From Urophycis tenuis (Eukaryota; Chordata; Actinopteri; Gadiformes; Phycidae), in the NCBI GenBank assembly GCA_036785325.1, contig JAXIVH010000007.1, positions 3,335,577 to 3,399,576 of the forward strand: 64,000 nucleotides of DNA, in the 5' to 3' direction. The notes beneath the pieces are model-generated. The model was not told where the DNA came from, searched no databases, and saw only the letters and a list, made by a program, of their open reading frames with translations. Shown piece after piece: positions 1-13,320 of this stretch. A program made the translations under genes and the position numbers. The stretch's first letter is position 1; every line of letters begins with the position of its first letter.

Positions 1-47
1 GCCGGGCGTTAATCTTGATGGAGGCAAGCGGGCGGTGGGGTGGGAGG

Positions 48-50
<3 letters not shown>

Positions 51-91
<41 letters not shown>

Positions 92-197
92 AGCAGAATA
101 TGGACCTCCTCGGGGCTCTTTTCCACAGAGGCGTGTGACACTGGGTCTTTGAATAAATGCAGTGTGTGGTGCAGTGCCCTACAGAGGAACTGATAAC

Positions 198-228
<31 letters not shown>

Positions 229-252
229 CAGAGAGAGAGAGAGAGAGCGCGA
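51..252. repeat. (GA)n microsatellite tracts
   Basis: Two GA-dinucleotide tracts, about 51-87 and 199-250, separated by about 110 bp of ordinary sequence. The second is interrupted by CAGA units. These are simple repeats in a GNAL intron. Confidence 0.9.
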
Positions 253-1434
253 GAGACAGAAACAGAGCCTGAGAGAGAGACCTAGACTAGGAGGGAGTTT
301 GCCTTAACACAAGTGTTTAACTCTTTCCCCCGCCCTCCATGTCTCCCTCTTTCCTGCATCCATACTTTTTTCGCTGGAGTTGGGTTGTTTAAAAAAGTTT
401 TCCAGTGATCTGTAGTCATGTCCTTCCAGTCAATTGTACAGTAATGCCATTAACTCCTCCCAGTCATATGAATCACAGACAACTCTTCACAAGCACAAGC
501 TAGCCTCCATCATTGCTCTATATACAGAGCGTGGACTATGCTTGGGCCAAAACAGCAACCATACGTTAACTACATGTCTACTACCCTCGTAATGTTGGCC
601 ACACGGTGTCATTTCGTCTTGTGTATTCAAACTTGACCATACCACTTTCCCTTTACATACCTTGATTGTGTGTTTGCTGTGTTTATGTGTGCCCACAAGT
701 CTCCTCGTGCTTTTCTAGCTCTCCTGGATGTCACTTCTCAAGGGTTGGCTTCGACCACTGAACTATTCTCCTAAAAAGTTATCTCAATGGGATGATGTCT
801 GTCTGCCTGTCTGTCTGTCTGTCTACTGGAGGTGGACAGCGTTTATTTTCATTTTCATCAAATCGTACATCAGAGGCACTGTGTATTTTCCCTGAGACCA
901 TCCACAATCAATCACAGGCAACAAAGCCTTTGAATAACGAAAACAAATGGGCAATACCATGAAGTTCCCTACTTACTAAACCATGGTTAGTAGTTAACCC
1001 ACACAGATTCTCAACATCAAACCGTGTGAACAATCTCAAGTGGGCTGCTATCACACCACAGTTTACAGATTCACTGTAAGGCGATATACAATATATACTG
1101 TAGGTCCATCGATATGGGTCTATACTGGAACGACTGAGAACTGTGCTGGTCCCCAAAGTTTGAAATATCAAAAGCAATATAGACTTCCCGTCCTTTACCA
1201 CAGAAAAATCTGCCATCAGTCAAATCAGTCAAAAACCAGTCATCAATCGACCCTCGACCAAATTTAGAATGAAAACGAGTCATCGATTTGTGGACAGCTC
1301 TTTGAGGTTGGGTCCTGTGGTAGGCTTTGTTGCGGGTGTTTGTAGGGAAGATATAGATAGGTTTAAATATTAAACCATCTCTATGGCCACTTCATCGTGA
1401 CCCTAACCTGTTGAAATAAATGTTTAAAAAAAAG

Positions 1435-3158
1435 GTTGGTGGCGGGTGCTAGGTGGTTGCGCTAGGTGGCTGGTGCTAGGTGGTTGATGATAGATGGCTG
1501 GTGCTAGGTGGTTGTGCTAGGTGGTTGGTGCTAGGTGGTTGGTGCTAGGTGGCTGGTGCTAGGTGGTTGATGATAGATGGCTGGTGCTAGGTGGTTGTGC
1601 TATGGTTGTGCTAGGTGGCTGGTGCTAGGTGGTTGATGATAGATGGCTGGTGCTAGGTGGCTGGAGCTAGGTGGGTGATGATAGATGGCTGGTGCTAGGT
1701 GGCTGGTGCTAGGTGGTTGATGATAGATGGCTGGTGCTAGGTGGTTGTGCCATGGTTGTGCTAGGTGGCTGGTGCTAGGTGGTTGGTGCTAGGTGGCTGG
1801 TGCTAGGTGGCTGGAGCTAGGTGGCTGGAGCTAGATGGTTGTGCTAGGTGGTTGGTGCTAGGTGGTTGTGCTAGGTGGCTGGAGCTAGGTGGCTGGAGCT
1901 AGATGGTTGTGCTAGGTGGTTGGTGCTAGGTGGCTGGAGCTAGATGGCTGTGCTAGGTGGTTGTGCTAGGTGGCTGGTGCTAGATGGTTGTGCTAGGTGG
2001 TTGGTGCTAGGTGGCTGGAGCTAGATGGCTGTGCTAGGTGGTTGTGCTAGGTGGCTGGTGCTAGGTGGTTGTGCTAGGTGGCTGGTGCTAGGTGGTTGTG
2101 CTAGGTGGCTGTGCTAGGTGGCTGATTCTAGGTGGCTGGAGCTAGATGGTTGTGCAAGGTGGCTGCTACTAGGTGGCTGGTGCTAGATGGCTGGCAGTTG
2201 GTTGGTACTAGGTGGCTTGGCTGGTGCTAGGTGGCTTGTGCTGGGAGCAAGATGGCTGGTGCTAGGTGGCTGCTACTAGATGGTCGGCTAGGTGGCTGCT
2301 ACTAGGTGGCTGGTGCTAGATGGCTGGGAATAGGTGGTTGGTGCTCGGTAGCTGCTGCTAGGTGGTTGGTACTATGGTTGTATACTAGCAATGGTTAACC
2401 TAGCAATTGAAATGCTTGAAACTTGTTCTGGTGACTTTCTTACTGTATTTACAGCAATGAAATGTTTCACCTTCTTCTGACAAATGTACTTTTTGTAAGT
2501 CGCTTTGGATAAAAGCGTCTGCTAAATGCCCTAAATCTAGCTGTAAATGTAGACGGTGCTAGGTGGCTGGTGCTAGGTGGTTGGTGCTAGCTGGTTGGTG
2601 CTAGGTGGCTGGTGCTGGGTGGTTGGTGCTAGGTGGCTGGTGCTAGGTGGTTGGTGCTAGGTGGTTGTGCTAGCTGGCTGGTGCTGGGTGGTTGGTGCTA
2701 GGTGGCTGGTGCTAGGTGGTTGGTGCTAGGTGGTTGTGCTAGCTGGTTGGTGCTAGGTGGCTGGTGCTAGGTGGTTGGTGCTAGGTGGTTGTGCTAGCTG
2801 GTGCTGGGTGGTTGGTGCTAGGTGGTTGGTGCTAGGTGGTTGTGCTAGCTGGCTGGTGCTGGGTGGTTGGTGCTAGGTGGCTGGTGCTAGGTGGTTGGTG
2901 CTAGGTGGTTGTGCTAGCTGGTTGGTGCTAGGTGGCTGGTGCTAGGTGGTTGGTGCTAGGTGGTTGTGCTAGCTGGTGCTGGGTGGTTGGTGCTAGGTGG
3001 TTGGTGCTAGCTGGTTGGTGCTAGCTGGTTGGTGCTAGGTGGTTGGTGCTAGGTGGTTGGTACTAGGTGGTTGGTGCTAGGTGGTTGGTACTAGGTGGTT
3101 GGTGCTAGGTGGTTGTGCTAGCTGGTGCTAGGTGGTTGTGCTAGGTGGTTGGTGCTCC
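1435..3158. repeat. GCTAGGTGG minisatellite, 13-14 bp unit
   Basis: About 1.7 kb of tandem units built on GGTGCTAGGTGGTT and variants (GGCT for GGTT, TGTGCTAGG, GGAGCTAG, GATGATAGATGG). Higher-order blocks recur, for example the cluster GTGCTAGCTGGTTGGTGCTA seen repeatedly between 2,650 and 3,000. The array is split near 2,382-2,551 by a SINE-type element. It lies wholly in the GNAL intron after exon 4. Confidence 0.95.
2382..2551 (+). mobile_element. SINE-type retroelement, copy 1
   Basis: This copy starts at TGTATACTAGCAATGG and ends with the tail GTAAGTCGCTTTGGATAAAA followed by GCGTCTGCTAAATG, a 3' tail common in teleost SINE/LINE elements. Matching copies lie at 32,336-32,510 (opposite strand) and 38,990-39,136 (same strand). 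The shared body includes GAAATGCTTGAAACTTGTTC. It sits inside the minisatellite, so either it inserted there or the repeats expanded around it. Confidence 0.75.
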
Positions 3159-5065
3159 GTGCAATCGGGGGGGTATCATGCTGCTGGGGAAAGCTGCTCA
3201 TTGTTTGAAACGGGCAGCAGCGGAGCTCATCTGAATTTGCTTCACTCAATGGTCATTGGGAAGCTAAGCGCAGCTCCCGCTATTCCATTTGCTTCTGCTT
3301 TACATAGTTGGTATCGCCGCCCTATTTTCCAATGGTTTACTGTTGTCCCTTGTTGGCGCGGTAGGGTAAAGGTAGGCCAGGGGCTTTTAAAAATGGCCCA
3401 CTTTGAGTAGTAAGACGAACAGAATCTGAAAACTGGGAGCGTTAATGTAGGACAAAAGTACATTACACCCAGGCTGCAAAATTGTGCTGTGGAGTAACAC
3501 GAGACAAAGTGATGCTGGGAATTACAAACAACCTTGTGTGTTAAAACGTATGAAATTGGTTGACCATCATGCCAACTCACCCAACCGCTTTTTAAGCCAG
3601 CACAGCACACCCTTCCACACTTCCCATTTCATTGCAGCCAACAGGTGAGAGCCACAAGAATTGGCTGGAGTTCCGGGGGGGGGGGGGGGGGGCTGTATTG
3701 GATGTCAAGCCTTGCCGCGCTATGTGGCGATGCACTGGCGACAATGTCGTGGTGACACCCACAACACGAGTAATGCCCACCGCTGATGACATGCACAGAC
3801 ACACCAGACAAAGCTATGTTGTTCCCTTTGGTTTAGCAAGGCCTGGGAACATGGAGACAGCTCTCCCAATGGCCCTGAACTGTCCCAACTCACACACACA
3901 GATATGCGCGCACGCACGCACACAGAACCACACACATACTCAGACATACAAACACAAGATACCAACTCACACTCGCCTTTTTTAACTTTGTAGTCCTGCA
4001 ATGGATCGTCAAATAAGCCTGCTATAGGGAGTAGTATGAGAAAAATCACACGATTGACGTAAAGTGACACTGTACTAAACAATACTGCTCACCTGACAAC
4101 GTCAGAGGTGAGTGTAATGGTGGGCCTATGGATTGGGCCAGGAGGGAAGCCTAACGATACGAGTCAAGTGGCCTCTGAGAACCAGGATTTCCCATGACTA
4201 CTCAGCATGCACTTCCTTAAATTTCTTTAAACTCAAAACACCATTAAAACAAACCTGTTGGATTCATGTTCCACAAATGAATATTTGAAAGGATCAAATC
4301 CACATTCAACTCTATGCCTTTTCAAAAGAATATGATGAATTGTGACAAATTCACCAAAAATGTAATCCAGGTACTACTAAAAAACTCAAACACTAAATAC
4401 TTCACATTACAATATCGTAGAAATATGGATGGTTATCCTAATGGATAACAAAATAATACACACATTCTCACAAAAATAAAGCCTTGCATAACATTGAGAT
4501 GGTATCCCTGTACAGTAAATATGAGCAGCACATCGAAATAATAGGTAGCAACATGCCAATAATCACTTCCCTTTGTGTCTATGCGTTGAGTTTTCCTGCT
4601 CTACTTTGCAGAAGCTGAGACTCCTCTTTTAAAACAAGGAAGACTTTTGAAATTATGTAAAATATTATTTCCCTATCCGGCTATCACGTGACCTAGAGCT
4701 ATCAGGTGGTGGAATACTGAGAACAATCCCTTTTTCTTCTGCTAGCATTAAAATCCCAATGTCTGTCCCCGCCACGAAGAATTATCAGCATTCAAAATGG
4801 TGGCAGATAGAAATAAAGTTGCTTTAATGTGGATGTTATCATCGGTTCTCTCTCATGGACCCCGGTCCTTGTGAACCCTTGATGTACACCAAAAATTATT
4901 CTTGGAAATAAAATGAGCTCCTCTGTCCTCTATTAAAAGCTAGTACATAGAGTACTATCCAGGAGTTACACATTGCAATCTCTCTCGCAAACCACATGAA
5001 CACATATCCTGACCCCTTACTATGTCCATCACTCTCAATATGTCTTGCTCTTTCTCTCTGTTACA

Positions 5066-5102
<37 letters not shown>

Positions 5103-5169
5103 CACACGAAACATGACACACACACGCACACAAACACACACACACGCCACAAGATGATTGAAACCTTAC

Positions 5170-6549
5170 CTGTGAATAGTCAAAGTCGGAGAGAGGAGCT
5201 ATGCTTTTGATGTACTCGATTCTGAATTGGTCCTCTGGATTAGCTAGGGGGACTGGGGGTATCAAAGTGCTCATCGCTGACACTATCGTCTTCAGATCAA
5301 AGGTTGGCCGTGAGGAGAAAACACAACAGTATTAGTATTAAGTATTAAGTACACGGTAAATACAGTACAACTAATTAAAAAACGTTTTTTTTTAGATTTA
5401 CAACACACACACACACAATGAACAAATTATATATATATAGTACAGACGCAAATCAAACTTACCACTATGGCATCCTTCACGTTTTTTCGTATATCTTGTA
5501 TTTTCAGTTTCTTTTCTCTGTGTGGGGACACAGTACAGGTGTAAGGCAACTATCAATCAGGCAATGTCCACAACAAACTAATCGCCGCAGGCGTAGTCAG
5601 ACAAAAGCTGCTTAAATATCTCCTAAAAATGGGATAGGAATTGCCGAAGGGCCAGACAGTAAGATACTCATACAATTACAGCAATGTGACATGTAGGCAT
5701 GTTCAAAATAGACCATTGGTCAGATCAATGCCATTGCTAGGCCTTGCAGCAAAACAAACCATCAATAGGGCTATTGAATCCGACCTATCACCCTTTAACA
5801 TGAAACCGAGAAACAATGAATCGGGACATTTGTCTGTGCTCAAACGTTATGTCTTACAGATGTATTCTGTTGATCCAAAAAGGAGGAAATGGGAAGAAAA
5901 TAGCCTATATGAACTGAACACTGCGCCCAACAGGCGCTGCAGTGCCTGAGGAAAATCCATTCAGCCTATATTACAGCCTCGACAGTCTCACTCATTTTTA
6001 ATACACTGACACATAACAATAACCGAGGGTTTTTTTTTGTTTTTTTTAACAACACATCACAGCCATATCTCATGTGAAAACATTGAATAACACTCACTCT
6101 GCGTTGAAGCCGTTGACGTGTAGGATCCTCATCTGCTTCACAATGGTGCTTTTTCCGGACTCACCCGCACCTTGGACATAAACCCAATACATGAGCATGT
6201 TACCAAAACACGAAATGAAGACACCCTGGCCGGCGTAAAAAAAATGGACAAATGTTTTTCGGAATTGAATGTAAATTGTGCGCTCGGCTTCGTTTCCATC
6301 AATATCCACCCCCCTGACATATTGCAAAGCGCTGTCAAACGGGTACGTGTTCGGCAACAGAAAGGCACTGAGAGACATGGACACAAACCGTAAATGAAAA
6401 AAAGCCTTACCCAATAACAACAGCCTATGTGTAGCTTTATACGCTTGTCTTTCTTTTTGTAACTGTTTCTCTATTTTTTTATTTGCCTCTCGTTGTGCCT
6501 TTTCGTCGATGCGTTGATCTTCAGTCTTGCTGTTGCCCAAACAACCCAT
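5170..6549 (-). CDS. gnal: G protein alpha subunit G-olf, short form, exons 1-4 (partial)
   Basis: Stimulatory G-alpha subunit that couples olfactory and striatal receptors to adenylyl cyclase at the plasma membrane. Exons on the minus strand: 1b 6,549-6,411 (start MGCLGNSKTEDQR, ends THRLLLLG), 2 6,170-6,098 (P-loop GAGESGKST, then MRILHVNGFN), 3 5,517-5,463 (KNVKDAIV), 4 5,289-5,170 (TIVSAMST through DYSQ). All introns have GT-AG ends and the phases join without a break. The Gly2/Cys3 N-terminus fits palmitoylation. The N-terminal exon resembles GNAL's short isoform, and the alternative long exon upstream separates GNAL from GNAS. The rest of the Ras-like and helical domains lies off the left edge. 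Acceptors of exons 2 and 4 have weak pyrimidine tracts. Confidence 0.96.
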
Positions 6550-8064
6550 CTTCCGTCTCTTAAACCCGTCCTCGTCAAAAGAAAATATGGAAATACCTCG
6601 GATGGTATAATAAAAAAAAGCAATACGTATATTGTGAATCTTGGCGAGGCTTCTCGGTCGGAGGGAGGAATACGTTCCCCGTTACAATTCCGCTTTCGCC
6701 GCAACGAGCTGGAGCTTCGGCATCCGAGTCATCTAAACGATATTCTGGATTCTCAAACCCCAAAAAACGATGTTTAAAAAAATAATGGCCAACATGCAAA
6801 GGAAGAGGGGGGGGTTTCGATTTCTGGAATCCAGTCAACTGCTCCTATCTCGTTCCTCCCCTCTTCTCACAGTATTTTCTGTCTAAATTTCTATCAGTAT
6901 TTCTGTCTCTTTAACTGTGCACTCTGCACTGCCTCTCTCTATGACACCAGGAAGTAACCGTGAACCAAAGGGGGGGGGGGAAATCTACGTTAAAATTGAA
7001 CAATCACAATCAGATAGGCCCATATATATGTATATACGGGCTGATATAATTTTAGATCTCGCGTTGGAAAGGTAGAGCCATTAAAAAAGCACATTAGCAG
7101 GCCCCTGCAGGAGTCCTCCACCAGCCAGCTATCAAACGAGTCGACCAGGGGGTGGAAAGTGTCCGCCTCTACAGACCAGTTTCAGAGGAGAGGGCTGGGT
7201 CTCATGTCGTCCAACATGGATGGCCCTGACCTAAACTCTCGATTGTTTACCGAGTCAACTGCACTCTGTCTACATGCTAAAGTTGATCTATTTTCCCCGA
7301 CTCCCGTGTCTTCATACACAACAAACACGTTCGCACATGACATAATTTAGAATTACATTAGAACATAGGCCTTTTATGGGGATATACGTCTACATTCATA
7401 CAGGGGCTTGTATTTGTTACATTACTTTAATTTATGTTTCCTCTGTTATAGTCAACCATTGTGCCAATCCCTTGATAACGGTGGCACCGTTTAGTACAGA
7501 ATGTTTACAATGTTACATAATGTAATCAATTATTGCTAATGTGAAACGAAAGCAGGATTGTACAGTATCCTACAGTACAGTACAGTACAGTACAGTACAT
7601 TGAATACTTATATAGGCCTATTTGTATATCAGCAGAGCACTATCTAGCCTGAGGAAGGATAATAAGTATTGCTATTAACTGCTTAAAAATGAAATATAAC
7701 TACAGTAAATGTTTGTTTGTTGCCGTTATTATGGACCACAAAGGAAATAACCAATGCAGATGCGTATATCTTTTGTTTGTTGATAAACGAAAGAACACTG
7801 GATGCAGCGTCTCATTCTGGTCAGACAACACGTCCCATGCATTACTCTTTAATAATATTTTGTGTTGACATATGACTTAGGGAAAGTTGTTCAATGCCTA
7901 TGACTGCCTTATAAGATAATACAACAATCTTAGCATGTGTACCTTGCTTGTTACACGTGGTTGATGAGCCACTTAACAGGTAACCATAAAATCGACATAG
8001 AACATGCAAAATAGAAAACTGAGTTGTAGCCTAATAAAAGGATTAAATATTATTTGTAGATATG

Positions 8065-8070
<6 letters not shown>

Positions 8071-8127
<57 letters not shown>
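8071..8127. repeat. (CA)n microsatellite
   Basis: An uninterrupted CA tract of about 27 units in the intron between the two GNAL first exons. Simple repeat, likely polymorphic. Confidence 0.95.
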
Positions 8128-8128
<1 letters not shown>

Positions 8129-8704
8129 TGGAACAATTAAAATGTAATATAGCAAAAATATATAAGGTTTCTAATCTTTGGTCATACAAAAAGCTAAGTT
8201 CCTATGTTGTGTCATCTCATATTAGCCTATATTGATTTAGTAAATACATGCAAAAGATGTATGCCGTTGTGTAACATTTCCATGCTAGAAGCAAAAAAAT
8301 CTATCTCTGATGTTTACAATAACATATACTCCATCTATCTGTATTATGTACTGTTTGGACAGATGTACAGTATATGTTTTAATGATAGGCCTATCTGTAC
8401 AGTGTGTTATGGCAATCTGTCTGCTAGACGCAGATCACAATTTTCTCACTAAATCTTGCTGTTAGAGTTACATTAGACGATGCCATGTTCTTTGCATTGT
8501 TTCTTAACGTCTATATTATCCATTTCAGATGGTCAAAATCCATGAGTATTTATTTAATCATTAAAAGCCGCAATCAAATGTCACACTATTTGCGCTGGAC
8601 TACATGATGCGCTTCATATCTCCATGACCGCTAACTCACATAAGTATACAAATGTAGGCTACAAGACAGCTATCAATGCTTATGGTGCCAGATGTAGCAA
8701 CGGC

Positions 8705-8800
8705 CGCGCTGCCATGGGCAACATTTTGCAAATACCATGCAAATTTTGGGTTCATGCAGTGAAATGAGTGGAACAAAGTAGCTCTGCATGCAAATACAAA
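8705..8800. promoter_or_regulatory. Candidate enhancer patch with two POU octamers
   Basis: Two perfect ATGCAAAT octamers (8,737-8,744 and 8,788-8,795) plus TTTGCAAAT at about 8,724 lie within 75 bp. An RFX-like GCCATGGGCAAC lies just upstream at about 8,711. The patch is non-repetitive and sits between the two GNAL first exons. Only the motif matches are visible; regulatory use is inferred and could be chance. Confidence 0.25.
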
Positions 8801-10175
8801 ACCGGGACTCTCACTTCATCTGTTGGGTGTTAAAATCTCAACCCCCACCCTCTCCACACCCTCCTCCTCGACACCCCAGTCTCCCCACCGTAGAATACAA
8901 GGTCATGACAAGCGACTGGCCCACAGTGCCCTCTAGTGGTCAAATATAGAACCGCATTTGTGCTTTTTCTTTTTTGCTAGTTGCTGCAAGGGCTACCGAC
9001 GTTTTCAAAATATACCCCTCCCCCACTACCTGGGAATTTACCGTTTTTAGTCAGCTTGTGAAGGGATTAAAATAAAAAACACAATGTAATTTCAAAAACT
9101 TTGCAGATTTTCTTAATTGTATTTCATGTTATATTGTGTCTTTATAACTCTTTATAACTGCACTGTGGTTATTGTCATGTACCAACCACCAAGTCAAAGT
9201 CCTTGTATGTGCAAACCTACTTGGTAAAAAAAACATTTCTGATTGTGATTGTAAATGTATCCTGCATTTTAATCTTGCCTTCTTCATAATAGCATCAGAT
9301 GTCCTAACACAACATCTCCTCCCTTTGACCCATAAAGTTCACCTTATCTTATCTTTGGAAACTGGATGACCCCCTTTTTATAGGTTACTCACTTATGTCT
9401 TAGTTAGTCATTGAAAACTGACCAAATAAATGTACACTCCTCAATGTGCTAAAGTAATGATTACAATTATGAACTTATATCATGTACAGCAATCCCAAAA
9501 TATATGTAAATGTACGTCATGTGCATTAAAAAAATGAAAATGTCATCGCTTAGTAGGCCCACATATGGAATAGCAACTAATTGTAATACAGTATGTCGAA
9601 ATATAATTCAAGTGACAAAGATTATGTCACATAGTAGCTGTTACTGTTGTTTTTGTTCCAACCATTCAAGGAAGAGACTGATAACCCCTCAGGTAAAAGG
9701 CCACAGCTTAACCTGTACCATGTGCAATGACTACTGAACCCTGCATGCAAAAAGCCTTTGATTTCCAATTTGGGTTACTCAGCCCAAGAATGTGCTATAT
9801 ACATGTGATGTACTTGTATAAAGCCACAATATGTTGTTCATCTATTATTTGACCATCAAAAGATATACGTGGACCACACACAAACGCGTATAACTGTGAT
9901 TAAATGTCCTTCTGTATGAAGCTACAAGTCCCACTGATTGCTTTCCAATCTCCAAACTGCCACAGAGACAATGGGGCCCATATCAAAGTGAACGGTGGCC
10001 CGCACCCTTTAAATACTTCACATTGTGATGTTACAGAAAACCTTAATGCATTCACATCTTAGAGGTGGGCTCCTCGATAAGCCATAGTGTAAATTATGCA
10101 TTCTGCAAATGCCAGAGTGCGAGTGTAGTTCAATGTCTTTTTCTTTTTTCTTTTAAGTGTGTGTCTGTGGCTCTC

Positions 10176-10213
<38 letters not shown>

Positions 10214-10695
10214 TGTGTGTGTGTGTGTGTGTGTGTGACAAAGCTTTACGATCTGATAGCGGTATCAGGGCACATCACATCAGGGTGGGCACGGCAATTG
10301 ATGCCATAAAGCATGATCATTCATCCCTCAATCATGCCTGTTGATCATTAGTGCACACGATGGCACCGGTGGCAAAGTACAGCACCATGGTCAATGATGA
10401 AACCTGTCCGAAGGGAGGCAAAGTTCACCCGTGTGAGACATTCTTGCATTCATAAGCCGGGGACGGGGACGAGCCTATGGGGGGCCCATGGGTGGTTGTG
10501 TTGTGGTGCGGTGGAGGTGTATCAATAAGCTGGTCTTTCAACACCCGAGGTCATTCCATTGAAGAATGCATGAAACTGTGACAACAACACAGTGATGACA
10601 TGATGCGACATGTCCTCCTCCTCCTCCTCCTCCTCCTCTCCTTTTTCCATGTGTGTTTCAGTCCAGTGTCAGACCCGCTTGTATGTGCCCATAAA

Positions 10696-10697
<2 letters not shown>

Positions 10698-10783
<86 letters not shown>
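10698..10783. repeat. (GA)n microsatellite
   Basis: An almost pure GA tract of about 85 bp, followed by a G-rich stretch to about 10,810. Simple repeat in the GNAL intron. Confidence 0.95.
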
Positions 10784-10786
<3 letters not shown>

Positions 10787-12520
10787 GGGAGGGGAGGAGG
10801 GGCGGGGGGTGACAGGAGGAAGATATGGAACTGCCAGTTTAGAGTCGTTTAGGAACGCTGGTCCAGATTCTAATCGCCACCTCCTGCGTGTCTTGGGACG
10901 CCAGCTGTACCCTACTCAGCTCTGTTCCTGTACATAATGGGAACATAACTCTGGTCTCGACGCACACACATCTCTGCATTCAGCAGATTATGGACAGGTA
11001 GCATGTTGCTATGCTAGCTGGCCAGTTCTAGTTGTGGTTGTTGTTGTCGTTGTTGTTATTGTTGTAATGACATGCATATTTTGAGAATGTGAAGTTCATC
11101 CGAACAAATAAATGATATAAAGTAAATCTGGATAAGAAGATATATTTAAGTGGCAAATAAATATATATATACAGTTTATATTTATATATATGGCAAGATG
11201 GGTGGATTCTCAATCTAACTTGTGCAGTAAAAATATGGCAGCGCAGTTAAGATATACTTCCTTATTCCTATCATTATTCAACCAAACACTCGCGGCAAAT
11301 ACAAACAGATAAAGTGACCCAGATTAGCTATAGCCTAGGTCGACTTGAAATGTAACACTATTTGGAAGGTGTCCACTTTCAGAGGAACTAAAACCAACCA
11401 CAGTCCTGCTGGCTGCAACCAGAGTCCTAGTGGACACCTGTAAAGGCATAACGACTTGTAGGTCCCTTAAGGAGACCAAATGAGGCCCTCTGTGACCCTC
11501 TGGGGAGACTCCAGACTGTACCTGTGTACGTCAAAATAAACATGATTAGGAACAAAAGACGAACAAGCACCCCATTCCAAATGACAGATAACTATACTAT
11601 AATTTATATATATACAGTGTATTTTATGAATAGCAAAGAAAAACGTAGCTTCCGCTTAAGATTGGCCCCCCAGGGTAGTTTGGAAGTTATACACTGGATC
11701 CTACTTAAAACTGGAGTTGGGTGTTTACACAGGAATAGCCCCTTTTGATATCATGTTCTGACAAGGATGGCCACTCACTCACTGTTTAACACTTCAGAAG
11801 AGTAGTTGACTAGTTCTAACAAGAAGCTGTTTATCTGTTGACCACAGGGTGCTGTTCACGTTATTTTGTGATTCAAACACAATTACAAATGTGTAGGTGT
11901 GACAGCAGCATAACCAAAGATGATGACTGAAGGAACACACCACTAAGTATGAACATTTGTTAAACGTAGTATTTTAGAAAACATTCAAGCCACTTCCTAA
12001 GTCTACCGAGCTGCCAGATGACACCTTCTGTGGGCTGGTAAACATGATTTATCCATCCAAGTCGTGTTATTAGATAGGCCTAGCTGTCTTATCAGTGTGT
12101 GTATATATGAAGTGGGTATTTACTGGAATCATTACATGTATTAGCTTGTGAAACTGCAACAGGACAACGGGCCCAGCCAGGCGCGCAGGAAGACATTTTC
12201 GGCAGGGGGTGCGGGGCGGGGGGGGGGGGACCTCCGTCTCCTTTCAAAAAAAAAAAAACACTCGCCCTCCCCTACATGAAGAACAGATGAGCTGACAGTG
12301 CGCAGAAACTATATCGCAACAAGCGAACTCCAAAGACCAGCGATGAAAAAATAATCTAAATATCTGTGTAAATGCGTGCATACAAACTAAAATGTTATTT
12401 GCCTAGTGCCTAGTGCAGTCAATGTAAATTGTATATTATTAGCAATATATCCATTATAAAATTGTCTGTTAAAAAGAGCTTGATGCGCCAGGATCAGTGG
12501 TAGATGACAATGTTTATTTT

Positions 12521-13320
12521 AAAGACCCACTCCGGCCATTGATCGACCCCTGACATTTTTGTTTTATTTAAAAAAGGAGCACATTCGAACATTTTTGACC
12601 CAACTAATAAAGAATTGTATAGCTTTTACACAGAAGGTGTTCAAACCTTCTTCATGGTTTCAGGCAAGGGGTTGTTCTTGCCCAAGCCTCATTATCTGCG
12701 GCTGGTTTGTACTTCTGCGTAGGGATTGCGGTCATACATACGGGTTACTAGCGAGTTTAAAAAAAAGTTTATAGAAATGAAGGCAAAAGTTATGTGTATA
12801 TATATATGTTGTCGCCAATCAGTCCAAGCATTTATCAAGGCTGTGTTTACACCGTGGCGGTGTTTACGAGTGGAAACCGGAAAAGCGATCTCCAGTTAAT
12901 GTAGTTCGCGGACCAATCACAGCCAAAAGCCGCTGCGTTGGGGTTGCTTCGCCTCGACGCGCGTCTAGGATTTTGGGAGGTGCACGTCAAGGACGTAAAG
13001 GGTTCGTAAATGGTCCGTAAAGGGTGCGGAACCCCCCAGCGTTGCCTCGACGCAGAAGCATAAACGAACCCAGCCTTAACCCAGCCTTCACAGTTGCCTG
13101 CGCTGGTGCAGGGGGCGGGTCTTACCTGAAAGTCAGTTTTTGATTGGTTCCACATCTGTTTTTGTGACTTGCGGAGGTTCAGTGACATTTCAAACCAGAA
13201 ATCCTCATGAATCGTTTTACGACATATTTCTATCGTACTATGTGTTGAAATACATATATATATCACTAGTAGGAAATGTTAAAAGGGTAAAAAAGTCCAA
13301 TTTTGCCGGAGTGGGTCTTT
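12521..13320. mobile_element. Inverted-repeat DNA transposon (MITE) with TTAA flanks, carrying a second MITE
   Basis: The left end AAAGACCCACTCCGGCC is mirrored at the right end as GCCGGAGTGGGTCTTT, and both junctions read TTAA/AAAG-like, so a TTAA target duplication is possible (as in Kolobok or piggyBac relatives). The internal sequence has no transposase reading frame. A second MITE (12,696-13,076) lies inside it. Confidence 0.6.
12696..13076 (+). mobile_element. Nested MITE, copy A (GGCTGG...CCAGCC ends)
   Basis: The terminal repeats are GGCTGGTTTGTACTTCTGCG on the left and CGCAGAAGCATAAACGAACC followed by CAGCC on the right, with TTA on both sides, suggesting a 3-bp TTA duplication of the PIF/Harbinger type. 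The interior matches, in reverse, much of the element at 45,218-45,907, for example GGACCAATCACAGCCAAAAG here and its complement there. Confidence 0.6.

Larger units (their letters stand above)
1..5169 (-). other. GNAL intron (after exon 4), non-coding
   Basis: No exon could be recognised here. The next expected GNAL exon (family motif EFFDHVKKLWDDEG) was looked for on the minus strand and not found, so it must lie beyond the left edge. The stretch holds GA-rich tracts, a 1.7-kb minisatellite, a SINE-type repeat, a poly-G run near 3,676 and CA-rich tracts near 3,890-3,960 and 5,067-5,145. Otherwise it is AT-rich, unremarkable intronic sequence. Confidence 0.75.

Noticed and set aside
1435..3158. 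Repeated units resembling a CRISPR array
   Set aside because: Units are short and contiguous with no unique spacers; it is a eukaryotic minisatellite.
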